Below are positions 8,616 through 16,940 of a stretch of DNA of 64,000 nt, in pieces. The DNA is taken from positions 23,501 through 87,500 of IMG/VR virus record IMGVR_UViG_3300024354_000016, one strand, 5' to 3'. Every line of letters begins with the position of its first letter. Positions within the stretch are counted from its first letter, which is position 1. Origin of the DNA: a virus. The notes under the pieces were generated by a model. It was not told the DNA's origin. It did no database searches and was given only the letters and a program-made list of their open reading frames with translations. The position numbers were made by a program, and so were the translations under genes.

Positions 8616-8637
8616 CTTTATTAAATTAAACAATTTG

Positions 8638-8645
8638 TATAAATA
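8638..8645 (+). promoter_or_regulatory. T4-late-like promoter box TATAAATA
   Basis: The box TATAAATATC is 21 bases upstream of the ATG of the kinase-like gene, the distance expected for a short leader. The same ten-base string occurs on the - strand at 63327-63318. Confidence 0.45.
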
Positions 8646-8665
8646 TCTCTATTGGGGGATATGTT

Positions 8666-9499
8666 ATGGCATTCGTGATACTCGAGGGTGTAGATAGAAG
8701 CTTTAAGTCGTCACTCGCCAAGCTTTACGAGTCTCAGGGATACAAATCCATCCACTTCTCTGCACCTGATAAGAAATACTCTCGGACCGGTTACACCGGC
8801 CCATCCTACCTAGATGATCTTGTGGAGATGCTTGTCGGTCTATCAGGTCAAGATATCGTCTTCGATAGATCTTGGTACGGTGAAACAATTTGGCCGTTTA
8901 TCTATAGTCGAAATCCGCTCCTTAGCGACGAAGATATCGATGTTCTGCGCGACATTGAAGACCAGAATAGTACCACTCGTATTCTAATGGTTGACACTAA
9001 TGTTGAGGCACACTGGCAGAGATGTTTAGACAACAAAGAGCCTCTATCTTTGTCGCAGTTTAAATCTGCATATCAACTTTATGCCGCAATGGCGGATCGT
9101 TATGGTTTCAGTATAAAGACCAAACACGATTTTGTCCCTCAAGAACCAGAGGTCAAAGAGATGAGCCCAGAACCAAAATTAGAATCTAAAGTTTTCGCTG
9201 CGTCAGTTTCAACCAGCGAAACCACAAATGTCGTCAAGATGGATACGCCAACCAAGCTTACGCCAGAGCAGCAAAAGCTTCAGCAAGCCAACGCTATCAA
9301 CGATATCCTTTCCTCCAGGATCGTGAAGAAAAAAGGGTCAGAATACGACTCGATTGAGATCCGCGTTCGGGAATTTCTCAACCAAGAATTGGCAAAACTT
9401 CTAGGGACAGATAAGCCCCAAGTCTCCCTCCCATTCACAAGCGAAGAGATCACGCTACTTAAAGCTCTCGCAAATCGTGTAAAAGATAAACGAGCGTAA
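8666..9499 (+). CDS. dNMP/thymidylate kinase-like P-loop protein with C-terminal extension
   Basis: The first 150 residues resemble phage thymidylate/dNMP kinases: VILEGVDRSFKSSLAKL at the P-loop, an FDRSWYGETIW motif near residue 70 and a late helical lid. The P-loop is unusual: the Gly that normally precedes the Lys is Phe (FKSS), so catalysis is uncertain. Residues 150-277 are an unrelated Glu/Lys-rich extension with predicted helices. TTGGGGGAT precedes the ATG. Its place inside the head cassette is odd for a metabolic enzyme. Confidence 0.65.
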   Translation: MAFVILEGVDRSFKSSLAKLYESQGYKSIHFSAPDKKYSRTGYTGPSYLDDLVEMLVGLSGQDIVFDRSWYGETIWPFIYSRNPLLSDEDIDVLRDIEDQNSTTRILMVDTNVEAHWQRCLDNKEPLSLSQFKSAYQLYAAMADRYGFSIKTKHDFVPQEPEVKEMSPEPKLESKVFAASVSTSETTNVVKMDTPTKLTPEQQKLQQANAINDILSSRIVKKKGSEYDSIEIRVREFLNQELAKLLGTDKPQVSLPFTSEEITLLKALANRVKDKRA

Positions 9500-9514
9500 A
9501 ATACGGAGTAACGC

Positions 9515-10072
9515 ATGAAAATCGTAGATTCGCAAAAGAAGCGCAGCAAACCCACCGTCAACCGCGTCGCAGAACTTGAGCGCGAAGTTGCAAACTTAAC
9601 AATGGCGGTGAGAGTTTCTCAAGCACTGCTTAAGCAGTTCATGGAGCAGATTCGCCCCATGCAGGAAGATCTGACGCGCTTCTATGCTGCCCTCAACGAC
9701 ACCCAATACAAAACAAGTGCCCTCCTGGACTCTGTGCCTGGCGTCTCTAGAGAGCAGATCGCAACCCTAGCAGACAAGCTCAAACTAGCAGACTGGCAAG
9801 AGTCATCTGACAAAGATGATCAAACCCGAGGTCTCGTTCCTGCAGACACCGTGTCTTCAGACGAAGACATCGTTATCATCGCTTCTACGACGCCAGATGA
9901 AGCAGAAGATAAGGGGATCTTCCGGTCTAAGTCTTTGCTTAAAGACATCGCGAACCAAGATATTGTTTCCGGTCTCCTAAGCAAATCTGTGGGGGCGACT
10001 GTAGAAACCACCATCAACGGCTCGCGACACGTAGTAGAACTTCTTGGCGTAAGAACCACGCCAAAGGCATAA
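9515..10072 (+). CDS. Coiled-coil hypothetical protein, 185 residues
   Basis: GGAG stands seven bases before the ATG. Residues 18-75 form a strong predicted coiled coil (AELEREVANLTMAV...). The middle is acidic, and the C-terminal 30 residues look like a compact beta element ending GVRTTPKA. It closes the first transcription unit, with a terminator just downstream. A head-assembly role is suggested only by position. Confidence 0.65.
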   Translation: MKIVDSQKKRSKPTVNRVAELEREVANLTMAVRVSQALLKQFMEQIRPMQEDLTRFYAALNDTQYKTSALLDSVPGVSREQIATLADKLKLADWQESSDKDDQTRGLVPADTVSSDEDIVIIASTTPDEAEDKGIFRSKSLLKDIANQDIVSGLLSKSVGATVETTINGSRHVVELLGVRTTPKA

Positions 10073-10093
10073 CACTAGCGAAACCTAGTTGAG

Positions 10094-10123
10094 ACCAACC
10101 CCCAACATCGGGGTTGGTTTTTT
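10094..10123 (+). terminator. Rho-independent terminator
   Basis: A nine-pair stem, ACCAACCCC (10094-10102) with GGGGTTGGT (10110-10118), has a seven-base loop and runs into six T residues. Confidence 0.9.
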
Positions 10124-10127
10124 ATAT

Positions 10128-10145
10128 TGACTTGCGGAGTATAAC
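10128..10145 (+). promoter_or_regulatory. Candidate promoter TGACTT-N4-AGTATAAC
   Basis: This 18-base element lies just after the terminator and 28 bases before the next start. It shares 14 of 18 positions with the element at 14188-14205, including the TGACTT and AGTATAAC ends, which makes chance less likely. The TGAC to -10 spacing (8 bases) is much shorter than a normal -35/-10 spacer. Confidence 0.45.
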
Positions 10146-10173
10146 GTCTAGAGCAAACAGCTGCGAGTCAAAG

Positions 10174-10590
10174 ATGAGCGATCTAAAGGAAAGATTCAAA
10201 TCTAGATGCCCCAGGAAGCTGGACAAACCAACAAACGAGTGGTGTCCACTGGCGGTGCTCAGACTTAAAACCTTGCGAGCCTCTAAGAAAGAACTCACTG
10301 AGGCTGAAGAGGCAGTTCTGCCAGGTTGTCCGTGGGCTATAGATGATCAACTTTCGGGATATTGCTGGTTCTCGTACGAGGCCAACCACATGCCGGAAAC
10401 CCCATCGTCAGATGTCGACATCGCAGCCATGCTGCACGTCTCCACTGACACCGTCAAGAAGACCGCTGAACGTGCCATCAATAAGTTGCAAGCCTGCCAA
10501 GCCATCAAGGAAATACGCGAGTCGCACAAAGACGAACCCGTCGTCGAGTCCTCATTTTCGCTAGATGATGAGACGGTCTATTGCGACTAG
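10174..10590 (+). CDS. Small Cys-containing protein with sigma-4-like HTH
   Basis: The 138-residue product from the ATG at 10174 has Cys residues spaced as RCP, EWCPL, PGCPW and YCW over residues 12-70, a possible metal site. A helix-turn-helix follows at about 85-112 (DIAAMLHVSTDTVKKTAERA), strongly reminiscent of sigma region 4 or LuxR-type HTHs. It may be a transcription factor acting on head genes. The open frame extends further upstream, but that part lies in the terminator; the ribosome site for 10174 is weak. Confidence 0.65.
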   Translation: MSDLKERFKSRCPRKLDKPTNEWCPLAVLRLKTLRASKKELTEAEEAVLPGCPWAIDDQLSGYCWFSYEANHMPETPSSDVDIAAMLHVSTDTVKKTAERAINKLQACQAIKEIRESHKDEPVVESSFSLDDETVYCD

Positions 10591-10626
10591 CAGTGTCGCT
10601 CTACAACGGTTAACTGTCGGATTTTG

Positions 10627-10632
10627 TATAAT
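10627..10632 (+). promoter_or_regulatory. Candidate -10 box for the GIY-YIG gene
   Basis: TATAAT lies 38 bases before the ATG at 10665. A TGTC eight bases further upstream gives the same spacing as in the TGAC-N8-TATAAC elements at 10128 and 14188. Confidence 0.4.
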
Positions 10633-10664
10633 AAATCTGGCTGTTTAGCTATTTGGAGGGTGAG

Positions 10665-11582
10665 ATGGCTGTTGATTTTAACGACTTCATAAAGCACACA
10701 AAAAGATCTGGTCAAGTAATAAAGAAATTCAAATGTTCTTGCGATAAGTGCGGCCTTGATAGAGGCTATCAACCTAAAAATAAAGTTTATAAACTTTGTC
10801 TGGATTGCGTAAGGTATTCGCCAGAATACATAGAAAAGCATCAAAAAGCCATAAAACAAACCAGATCTTCGCCGGAAAGTCGAGCAAAAACTATTGCTTA
10901 TAACGCGAAGAGATGGGAAGATTTTAGAATTGCCAAGACTTTACGAGATCGTACTGCAATATCAATAATTGAATCTAAAAAACTTACGCATTATCTTTAT
11001 GCACATTATCGCGTGGATAATGGTAAACTTTTCTACGTCGGCATCTCTTCAGAACACGGTCCTCAATTTAGGAGGTATTTAGTAAATAAAGGCAGAAACA
11101 CCAACTGGCACAAAACAGTAAACGAGGCGGGCGGCTGGTTCGTTAAAATAATAAAATGTTTCAACTCTAGGCAGGAACTAGAGCAAGCAGAAATAGCAAC
11201 CATCTGTCTGATGCGTTTTTTAAATATTCCAATTGTCAACATAGCGACAGGCGGTGGTCGAGGATCGCTGGGTCTAAAATGCAGACCAGAAACCATTGAG
11301 AAATTAAGAAAAGCGGCAACAGGTAAAAAGGCAACAGAATCGACTAGATTGCTTTTATCTCAAAAGTCAAAACAAATGTGGCAAAACCCAAATCATAAAA
11401 ATAAAATAAACTTAACGCCCGTAAATCGTAAATCTGTTGTTTGCTTAAATAACAATATGCGATTTGAGTCAGTTCATGCCGCCGCTAAATGGTTGAACGT
11501 TAAACCTGGGGTAATTTCATATTATGCTAAGAATGGAAAACCGTATAAAGGATTTAGGTTTTCTTACGCAGTAGAATCATAA
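10665..11582 (+). CDS. Free-standing GIY-YIG homing endonuclease
   Basis: The 305-residue protein begins with a Cys cluster (CSCDKC ... CLDC, residues 21-50), then a GIY-YIG-type nuclease core: HYLYAHYRVDNGKLFYVGIS near 110-130 and a catalytic-type Arg in FRRYL. After it come a NUMOD3-like GLKCRPETIEKLRKAATGKK and a NUMOD1/IENR-like DNA-binding tail (FESVHAAAKWLNVKPGVISYYAKNG). This order matches SegA/I-TevI-type mobile endonucleases. GGAGGG precedes the ATG, and its own -10 box suggests an independent insertion between the HTH gene and the prohead protease gene. It is AT-richer than its neighbours. Confidence 0.85.
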   Translation: MAVDFNDFIKHTKRSGQVIKKFKCSCDKCGLDRGYQPKNKVYKLCLDCVRYSPEYIEKHQKAIKQTRSSPESRAKTIAYNAKRWEDFRIAKTLRDRTAISIIESKKLTHYLYAHYRVDNGKLFYVGISSEHGPQFRRYLVNKGRNTNWHKTVNEAGGWFVKIIKCFNSRQELEQAEIATICLMRFLNIPIVNIATGGGRGSLGLKCRPETIEKLRKAATGKKATESTRLLLSQKSKQMWQNPNHKNKINLTPVNRKSVVCLNNNMRFESVHAAAKWLNVKPGVISYYAKNGKPYKGFRFSYAVES

Positions 11583-11606
11583 GAGTAATGAATTAAGGAT
11601 TTTACT

Positions 11607-12503
11607 ATGGCCACAAAATTTGATTCCTGTGCGACGAACGCGCTTCGGGATACGCAGTCAGAGATATTAGACATCCAAGGTGCTGATATTTCTGACCTAT
11701 TGGCGGGTCGCGGAATCGTCAACGACAACCATAGCAACAAACTGCCAGATGTCGTTGGTCGAATAACTGAAGCAAAGAAGATTTTCGGCCCAGAAGACTG
11801 CGAGAATGATAGGCATCGATATTATTGGAACAAAGTTAAATCGCCCTATATTTATGTTGCCGGTACGCTTTATGACGACGAAGATCATCGCTCCGCTAAG
11901 GCTGCAGCCGCGATCCTGAAGCACCAATTCCGCACCGACTCTCCTCTCAAACTAAAATGCTCAGTAGAAGGCGGCATCTTAGAAAGAGGAAAGAAAGATC
12001 CAAGAGTTCTAGCAAGAACCAAGATTAGGGGGCTAGCGCTCACATTTACGCCAGCAAATTCAAATACTTTGGTCGAAGGCCTTGATCTCGCCAAGTCTGC
12101 ACCAACCGCCGAAGAGATCGACCTCATCAAATCCTACGCGCCGCACGCTGTGATCAATGTTCCGGCCTTGATCGATCTTTCTCAAAGAACCTCGATCGCC
12201 AAGATCCGCGAGAACGTCGAGAAGATACACGAGACCGTCAGCGCTTTAAAAAAAAACAATAATTCGCCCGAGTCGTTAGATAAAGCCCTCACTGCCGGCT
12301 ACGGTGGGGCAGAGACGCCAAATCTTAGAGCCGGTGGATCTGTGCTTCAGACTGAATCTTTAGACCAAGGTCGATCATTCAGATATATAGATTGCCCCAA
12401 CTGCGGCAAGGAGCAGGTCTACATGGCGCACCAGACAAAGTGCCGATCATGCAACAAGAGCTTTCCATTTGACACGTTGACTAAGTTCTTCTTATCTAAG
12501 TGA
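11607..12503 (+). CDS. Prohead protease with capsid-like segment and C-terminal zinc ribbon
   Basis: Residues 1-165 look like a T4 gp21-type (S78/herpes-fold) prohead protease: catalytic His42 in NDNHSN, a YVAGTLYDDEDHRS region and catalytic Ser119 in KCSVEGGILERG. Residues 224-254 align without gaps to residues 26-56 of the major capsid protein with 17 of 31 identities. Residues 263-282 form a CPNC...CRSC zinc ribbon. The gene is upstream of scaffold and capsid, as expected. The duplicated capsid segment may be a processing or targeting tag. The C-terminal 75 residues are not part of the usual protease. Confidence 0.8.
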   Translation: MATKFDSCATNALRDTQSEILDIQGADISDLLAGRGIVNDNHSNKLPDVVGRITEAKKIFGPEDCENDRHRYYWNKVKSPYIYVAGTLYDDEDHRSAKAAAAILKHQFRTDSPLKLKCSVEGGILERGKKDPRVLARTKIRGLALTFTPANSNTLVEGLDLAKSAPTAEEIDLIKSYAPHAVINVPALIDLSQRTSIAKIRENVEKIHETVSALKKNNNSPESLDKALTAGYGGAETPNLRAGGSVLQTESLDQGRSFRYIDCPNCGKEQVYMAHQTKCRSCNKSFPFDTLTKFFLSK

Positions 12504-12507
12504 TCTT

Positions 12508-12520
12508 GGTATTATATACT
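12508..12520 (+). promoter_or_regulatory. Candidate extended -10 promoter
   Basis: TTGGTATTATATACT contains an extended -10 (TG-G-TATTAT) 22 bases upstream of the next ATG. The 13 bases GGTATTATATACT recur at 63364-63376, upstream of the ribonucleotide reductase gene. Confidence 0.45.
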
Positions 12521-12541
12521 GGTAACACTGGGCGGTAGGGT

Positions 12542-14179
12542 ATGGATTCGAACCTAAAAGCACTTCAAGAAATAAACGCTTTGGAGAAACAACTCCAAGA
12601 ATTTCAACTGCTTGTTAAGGCTCAAACCATGGGCCAACGTCTCAGGCAGATGAGCACGCAAACTGAGAGCGCGACACCGCAAGAAGCTGCACAGCCAAGA
12701 ATTTTCACTCCAGCTCAAGCACAGCCCGCCCGCGCCCCTTCGAAAGAACAACCAGCAGAATACAGTTCCCTAAGACAACCAAAAGCTCAGCGTCCCTTGC
12801 CCGAAGATTTGGCAAACCTGATACAGAATCACTACGCGGACGACGCAGAGCTAAAAGATCTGCACAATTTCCACCAGGAAGCAAACAACAGAATCAAGGA
12901 CAATCCCGGCGCCATTCCTGAAGAAGTGTTTGATACTGTAGAATCAAAAATGCATAGTCGTATAAAGGATTTAAAGGGAAAGCACGGCGAGATATCAAAA
13001 CAAGCCGCAGCAGCCATGGAGAATCATTCTTACGATCCTCAAATACAGGCTTTGCGCGATATGCATCAGGCGCACATTAAAAGTCTTAGTTCTGGCAGTT
13101 CAGACCACACTACCAACGATACTAAAAGATTAGAAAACGCAATAGTTGAACGTGCTAACTACCTCGAAAGTTTGACCCCTGAGCAAGCTAATCCATTCGC
13201 CGATATAAGACGCCGAATTGGCGGATCACCAAGCAACGAGATCGAACTCACGCCTAAAGATAAGAAAAAACTTAAGCGTTATGTTTCTCAGGGCGAAATG
13301 TCACCGATGCAAGTCGCTGCGAAGCAAGCTGAAAAATCGCAAATAAAAGATTATGTTCGCAGCTATTCCGGAGAGTCATCAGAGCAAGGTCTTTCCTTCC
13401 AACTGGCTGGCAAACCGATTATGGAAGCTTATGGTAAGTCCTCCGAGCGCCCTTCTAAAAGTAGACACTTCGTGCACTACGATGGAAAACCAGTGGGTGA
13501 AATAGAAGTGCATCACAAAGGTGCTTCAGGTGGAGAGCCTTATTTTAAAGTCAAGATGCACGAAAGACAAGATCTAGAAAACGAAGTCAAAACCGCTATT
13601 GCTGAGCATTTGAAGAGTCCAGAATTTAGACAGCAGATGAATGCTTACGATAAACCATCTAAAGAAATTGAAGAGATTGAAAAACTAAGACCAGAAAGAT
13701 CGCGCACGTCGACCATAGATGAATCTGATCCCGAAGCAGTAAGACGGGAACAAAAAGAACTTCGCGAAAATATTAAAGAATATCAAAAAGAGAGAGATCC
13801 AACCTCTGCTAATGTCACGCCTAAGGCGCCTCTTAAGGAGTTTAGTCGCGAGCAAGCTTTAGCGAGTCAACGCACTGCTGCCGCGCCAGCTGCTCCGCAA
13901 AAACAAAAGAAACAAATTTCTGAAGAAACTAAGAAATTAAGAAGTGAAATACCGAGTGTTAAAGCGGCAAAAGAAGCAGAACAACCAGGCGATCCACTTG
14001 ATCAACTGGTCAACCATCCAGATCCGGCGGTCAGAAATCAAGTCATAGATTCTTTTCTTCAGCACGGAAATCAGTCTGTGATTGAACGACTTTTAAGTCA
14101 CTCAGACGATGAGGTTGCGCAAAAAGCATTTAATCGTCTTAGGGAGTTAAAAAAGATTAATAAAGAAAAAGCAAAATAG
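12542..14179 (+). CDS. Large charged virion-type protein with C-terminal HEAT-like repeats
   Basis: The 545 residues open with a coiled coil, then long Glu/Lys/Gln-rich low-complexity stretches. A small ordered domain lies around residues 275-370 (GLSFQLAGKPIMEAYGKSS ... HYDGKPVGEIEVHHKG). At the end are two HEAT-like units (DPLDQLVNHPDPAVRNQVID and SVIERLLSHSDDEVAQKAF). It sits between prohead protease and scaffold. An internal head or core protein is plausible, but no family is recognised. Confidence 0.65.
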   Translation: MDSNLKALQEINALEKQLQEFQLLVKAQTMGQRLRQMSTQTESATPQEAAQPRIFTPAQAQPARAPSKEQPAEYSSLRQPKAQRPLPEDLANLIQNHYADDAELKDLHNFHQEANNRIKDNPGAIPEEVFDTVESKMHSRIKDLKGKHGEISKQAAAAMENHSYDPQIQALRDMHQAHIKSLSSGSSDHTTNDTKRLENAIVERANYLESLTPEQANPFADIRRRIGGSPSNEIELTPKDKKKLKRYVSQGEMSPMQVAAKQAEKSQIKDYVRSYSGESSEQGLSFQLAGKPIMEAYGKSSERPSKSRHFVHYDGKPVGEIEVHHKGASGGEPYFKVKMHERQDLENEVKTAIAEHLKSPEFRQQMNAYDKPSKEIEEIEKLRPERSRTSTIDESDPEAVRREQKELRENIKEYQKERDPTSANVTPKAPLKEFSREQALASQRTAAAPAAPQKQKKQISEETKKLRSEIPSVKAAKEAEQPGDPLDQLVNHPDPAVRNQVIDSFLQHGNQSVIERLLSHSDDEVAQKAFNRLRELKKINKEKAK

Positions 14180-14187
14180 TTTTAATA

Positions 14188-14205
14188 TGACTTTTACAGT
14201 ATAAC
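14188..14205 (+). promoter_or_regulatory. Candidate promoter TGACTT-N4-AGTATAAC
   Basis: This is the second copy of the element at 10128-10145, with the same ends and spacing, in the 112-base gap before the head gene at 14292. Confidence 0.45.
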
Positions 14206-14238
14206 TTTTGAGTTATTTGCTGCTTAACTATAGCAGCA

Positions 14239-14249
14239 TGATATATTGA
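14239..14249 (+). promoter_or_regulatory. Candidate extended -10 promoter TGATATATTGA
   Basis: An extended -10 (TG-A-TATATT) lies 43 bases before the start at 14292, preceded by a small hairpin (GCTGC 14219-14223 with GCAGC 14233-14237). The same 11 bases occur at 38884-38894 before another small structural-type gene. Confidence 0.45.
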
Positions 14250-14291
14250 ACTACGAATGTTAGTGCATTCGATTTTAAGGAGAAAAGTGAG

Positions 14292-14675
14292 ATGAGCAAT
14301 CCAGTGCAAGTCCTCGACAAGATTAAGAGAAACCTCGACGCAGTTGGCGTTGCGGCTACTCGAAACGCAACCTCAGTCACCGCAGCTGGTTTGACCATCA
14401 GCTATGTTGACGCTTCCATCCAAAGCCCGATGGGCGGTGTGAACGGCGACACTTCGCCTTTCCTCGGCATCGGCATCGGCAACCCCGGCACGCTTAAGGT
14501 TAAAGGCGCTGCTGGTGAAAACTCTATCGCCGCCATTTTTGTGAATGCTTCCGACCTAGCAGTTCTAGCTTGCTGCGCCCGTTTTGCTAACGACGTCGTT
14601 GTCGAAGCTGGCGACACTGCTACTGAACTTGCTCGTCTTGCTGGCCACCCTGACCTTAAGATGATGGGCCAATAA
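14292..14675 (+). CDS. Small structural-type protein, possible head decoration protein
   Basis: The 127 residues are rich in Ala, Gly, Val and Thr, with a beta-rich core (NATSVTAAGLTISYVDASI, GTLKVKGAAGENSIAAIFV). AAGGAG precedes the ATG. Codon choice is strongly biased, as in the capsid gene, which fits a highly expressed product. It lies between the protease region and the scaffold and capsid genes. Decoration protein is a guess from size and composition. Confidence 0.65.
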   Translation: MSNPVQVLDKIKRNLDAVGVAATRNATSVTAAGLTISYVDASIQSPMGGVNGDTSPFLGIGIGNPGTLKVKGAAGENSIAAIFVNASDLAVLACCARFANDVVVEAGDTATELARLAGHPDLKMMGQ

Positions 14676-14694
14676 GGCTTAGGAGGCAACTACC

Positions 14695-15435
14695 ATGGAA
14701 AAGAATCTCGCTAAAAGTCTTACCGATCTTATCGACGAGACGCTTGCTGAGATCGAAGCTCTGAAGAAGAGCGATCGCTTTTCCGCGGAAGAGATTGAAC
14801 TGGATCACGGCGCAGACGGATCCACTGAAACTCACGCGGTCAGCAAAGCCGACGAAGAAGATGAGAAAGAAGAAGATAAAGAAGACGAAGAAGAAGAGCA
14901 CGAAGACGAAGCCAAAAAAGCAGAACACGCTTATAAAAAGGCAGAGGAAGAGTGCGAGAAAGCTGAAAAAGCTTACAAAGAAGCCATGAAAAAGCGTGAG
15001 ATGTGCAAAGCAGAACACGATAAACACATGGGCAAGGCCGACGAAGAAGACGAAGAAGAAGCTGAAAAAGCCGAAGGCGTCAACGAAATGGCCAAAGAAG
15101 ATAAAGAGAAGAAGATGAAAAAGATGGAGAAGAAGCTTGCCAAGTCAATCGAGGCTCGCGTCGCTCCTCTTGAAAGTCAAATCAGCCAAGTTCTCGAAGC
15201 TGTTAAGAAGCTCGCAGATGCTCCGGTTCCTGCTCGCGGCGCGACGTATAAAAACGTTCAGCCCCTAGCAAAAGGATCAGTCGAAGCTGAGCCGCTTAAC
15301 AAGTCTCAAGTTCTCGGCGAACTCATCACGCTAAAGAAATCAGGTAAGGAAGTTCCTACTGAGGATGTCCTCAAGGCAGAGATCGGATCCGCATCCGAGC
15401 TGCAAGAAATCGCAACCAAATACGGCATTAAGTAA
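14695..15435 (+). CDS. Prohead core/scaffold-like protein
   Basis: The 246-residue product is extremely charged: residues 50-150 are nearly all Glu, Lys, Asp and Ala in a long predicted coiled coil. A shorter helical and more ordered C-terminal 100 residues follow. It lies immediately upstream of the major capsid gene, the usual place of a scaffold or core protein digested by the prohead protease. AGGAGG precedes the ATG. It contains the peptide EGVNEMAKE, also found in the protein at 24086. Confidence 0.75.
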   Translation: MEKNLAKSLTDLIDETLAEIEALKKSDRFSAEEIELDHGADGSTETHAVSKADEEDEKEEDKEDEEEEHEDEAKKAEHAYKKAEEECEKAEKAYKEAMKKREMCKAEHDKHMGKADEEDEEEAEKAEGVNEMAKEDKEKKMKKMEKKLAKSIEARVAPLESQISQVLEAVKKLADAPVPARGATYKNVQPLAKGSVEAEPLNKSQVLGELITLKKSGKEVPTEDVLKAEIGSASELQEIATKYGIK

Positions 15436-15453
15436 TAAGGGAGATAAGAGAAT

Positions 15454-16908
15454 ATGTATCAAGACGCACTTAATCAAATCATGCAAGGTCTGGAGCAAGG
15501 TCTCGTCTCCCAGGCTGAAGTCGAAAACCTCAACAAGGCTCTCAGCGCTGGCTACGGCTACGCTGGTCGCCCGACCGACCTCACCTACGGTGGCGTGATC
15601 CAAACGGAATCGCTGGAATCGACCCTTAAAGTCGTGACCTTCGATATGAAAAACCTGAAGCTGTGGCCTGCCCTCAGCATCGACAAAGCCTACAACCTGT
15701 TTGAGCAGTACAACCGTCTCGTCGGTTACGGCTCTGACGCTTCGCCTTACATCGGTGAAGGTGGCGCTGGCCAAGAAGAAGACTCCACGTACGTACGTGA
15801 CGGTCAAAGGATCGCCTTCTTCAGTAAGCGTCGTAAGGTGAGCCACCAGATGACCCTCGTCCGCACCTCTGTGGGCGACGTCGTTGCTCAGCAAGCAAAA
15901 GAAGGAACTATGGACCTTCTGAAAAACGTCGAGCGCGAACTCTACTGGGGTAACGCGCACTTCACCGACGCCACCGGTGCACAAACCGGCGCGACTGCTG
16001 ACCTTCCGGTCAACACCATCGCGATGTCTGGTCTGCTCCAGCAGATCCTCAAAGGTGACACCGACAGCCAATTCATCTCCAAGGACTTCCAAGGTTGGGG
16101 CGCTGAGTCCTCCTCGATCGTTCTTGACCTCGCCGGTGCAACCCTCGCTCAAGACGACATCGAGACCCTCGCTGTTAAAGCTCTTGAGAACTTCGGTTCG
16201 CCTACTCAGTTCCACGCTGAGCCAATCGTGATCTCCGCTTTCGTTCGTCAGTTCTATCCTCAGTTCCGCTCTGAGCCAGGTCTCAGCGGTCAAACTGTCG
16301 GCTACGACGTGTCGAAAGTGACCACGACCGCTGGCGCGATCGACCTCAAGCCAAACCTCTTCCTCCGTCCTCGTCAGCAGGTTCGCGCCTCTGCCGTGAA
16401 CGCCAATGCTCCTGGCGTTGCTGGTCTCAGCATCGCTGGAACTGCCGCTGGCGCAGGCTCCGACCTCGCCGCCGGTACGTACCACTACGCCTTGACGCTG
16501 TGCAATGACTTTGGTGAGTCTGCCCCAGTTCTCACCACTTCCGCTGTTACCGCCACCGCTGGCCAAAGCGTCACCATCGCGATCACGGGCGCCGTCCCCT
16601 CCAGCGTGAAGTACTTCAAGCTGTACCGTACCACCAACGGTGGAGCAGCTACGACCGCTCAGTTCATCGGCAACTACCGCCTCGGGATCTCCGCGATCGT
16701 CGACGCCGGTAAGAAGCGCCCAGGACTTGGCGAAGCTTTCTTGCTGGACCTCAGCTCTGAGTCGATGAAGTTCAAGCAACTTGCCCCTCTCGCAAAAATG
16801 AACCTGGCCGTCGTGACTACGGCTTTAGAGTTCCTTTTGCTCATGTACGGAGCGCTATTTGTTTACGCACCTCGCTTCCAAGGTGTTATGAAGAACGCTG
16901 GCAAGTAA
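15454..16908 (+). CDS. Major capsid protein
   Basis: The 484-residue protein follows the scaffold, has optimised codon use and ends at a strong terminator. The N-terminal 55 residues (NKALSAGYGYAGRP ... VIQTESLES) look like a cleavable arm and match the protease tail. The body has an HK97-like distribution: an E-loop/spine region around 95-160 and a C-terminal P-domain (FLLLMYGALFVYAPRFQGV). Residues about 325-405 form an inserted Ig/FN3-like domain (GTYHYALTLCNDFGESAPV ... VKYFKLYRTTNGG), probably displayed on the capsid surface. Confidence 0.85.
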   Translation: MYQDALNQIMQGLEQGLVSQAEVENLNKALSAGYGYAGRPTDLTYGGVIQTESLESTLKVVTFDMKNLKLWPALSIDKAYNLFEQYNRLVGYGSDASPYIGEGGAGQEEDSTYVRDGQRIAFFSKRRKVSHQMTLVRTSVGDVVAQQAKEGTMDLLKNVERELYWGNAHFTDATGAQTGATADLPVNTIAMSGLLQQILKGDTDSQFISKDFQGWGAESSSIVLDLAGATLAQDDIETLAVKALENFGSPTQFHAEPIVISAFVRQFYPQFRSEPGLSGQTVGYDVSKVTTTAGAIDLKPNLFLRPRQQVRASAVNANAPGVAGLSIAGTAAGAGSDLAAGTYHYALTLCNDFGESAPVLTTSAVTATAGQSVTIAITGAVPSSVKYFKLYRTTNGGAATTAQFIGNYRLGISAIVDAGKKRPGLGEAFLLDLSSESMKFKQLAPLAKMNLAVVTTALEFLLLMYGALFVYAPRFQGVMKNAGK

Positions 16909-16940
16909 GTTATTAAGATCACTGATTAAAGTGATACTGA

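Noticed and set aside
13200-13570. Possible ADP-ribosyltransferase-like domain in the 12542 protein
   Set aside because: No Arg-Ser-Glu type active-site triad could be found; the ordered island is too short to judge.
15340-16779. A 479-codon open frame on the - strand across the capsid gene
   Set aside because: It mirrors the strongly biased codons of the capsid gene, has no ribosome site or family resemblance, and the + strand product is clearly the capsid protein.
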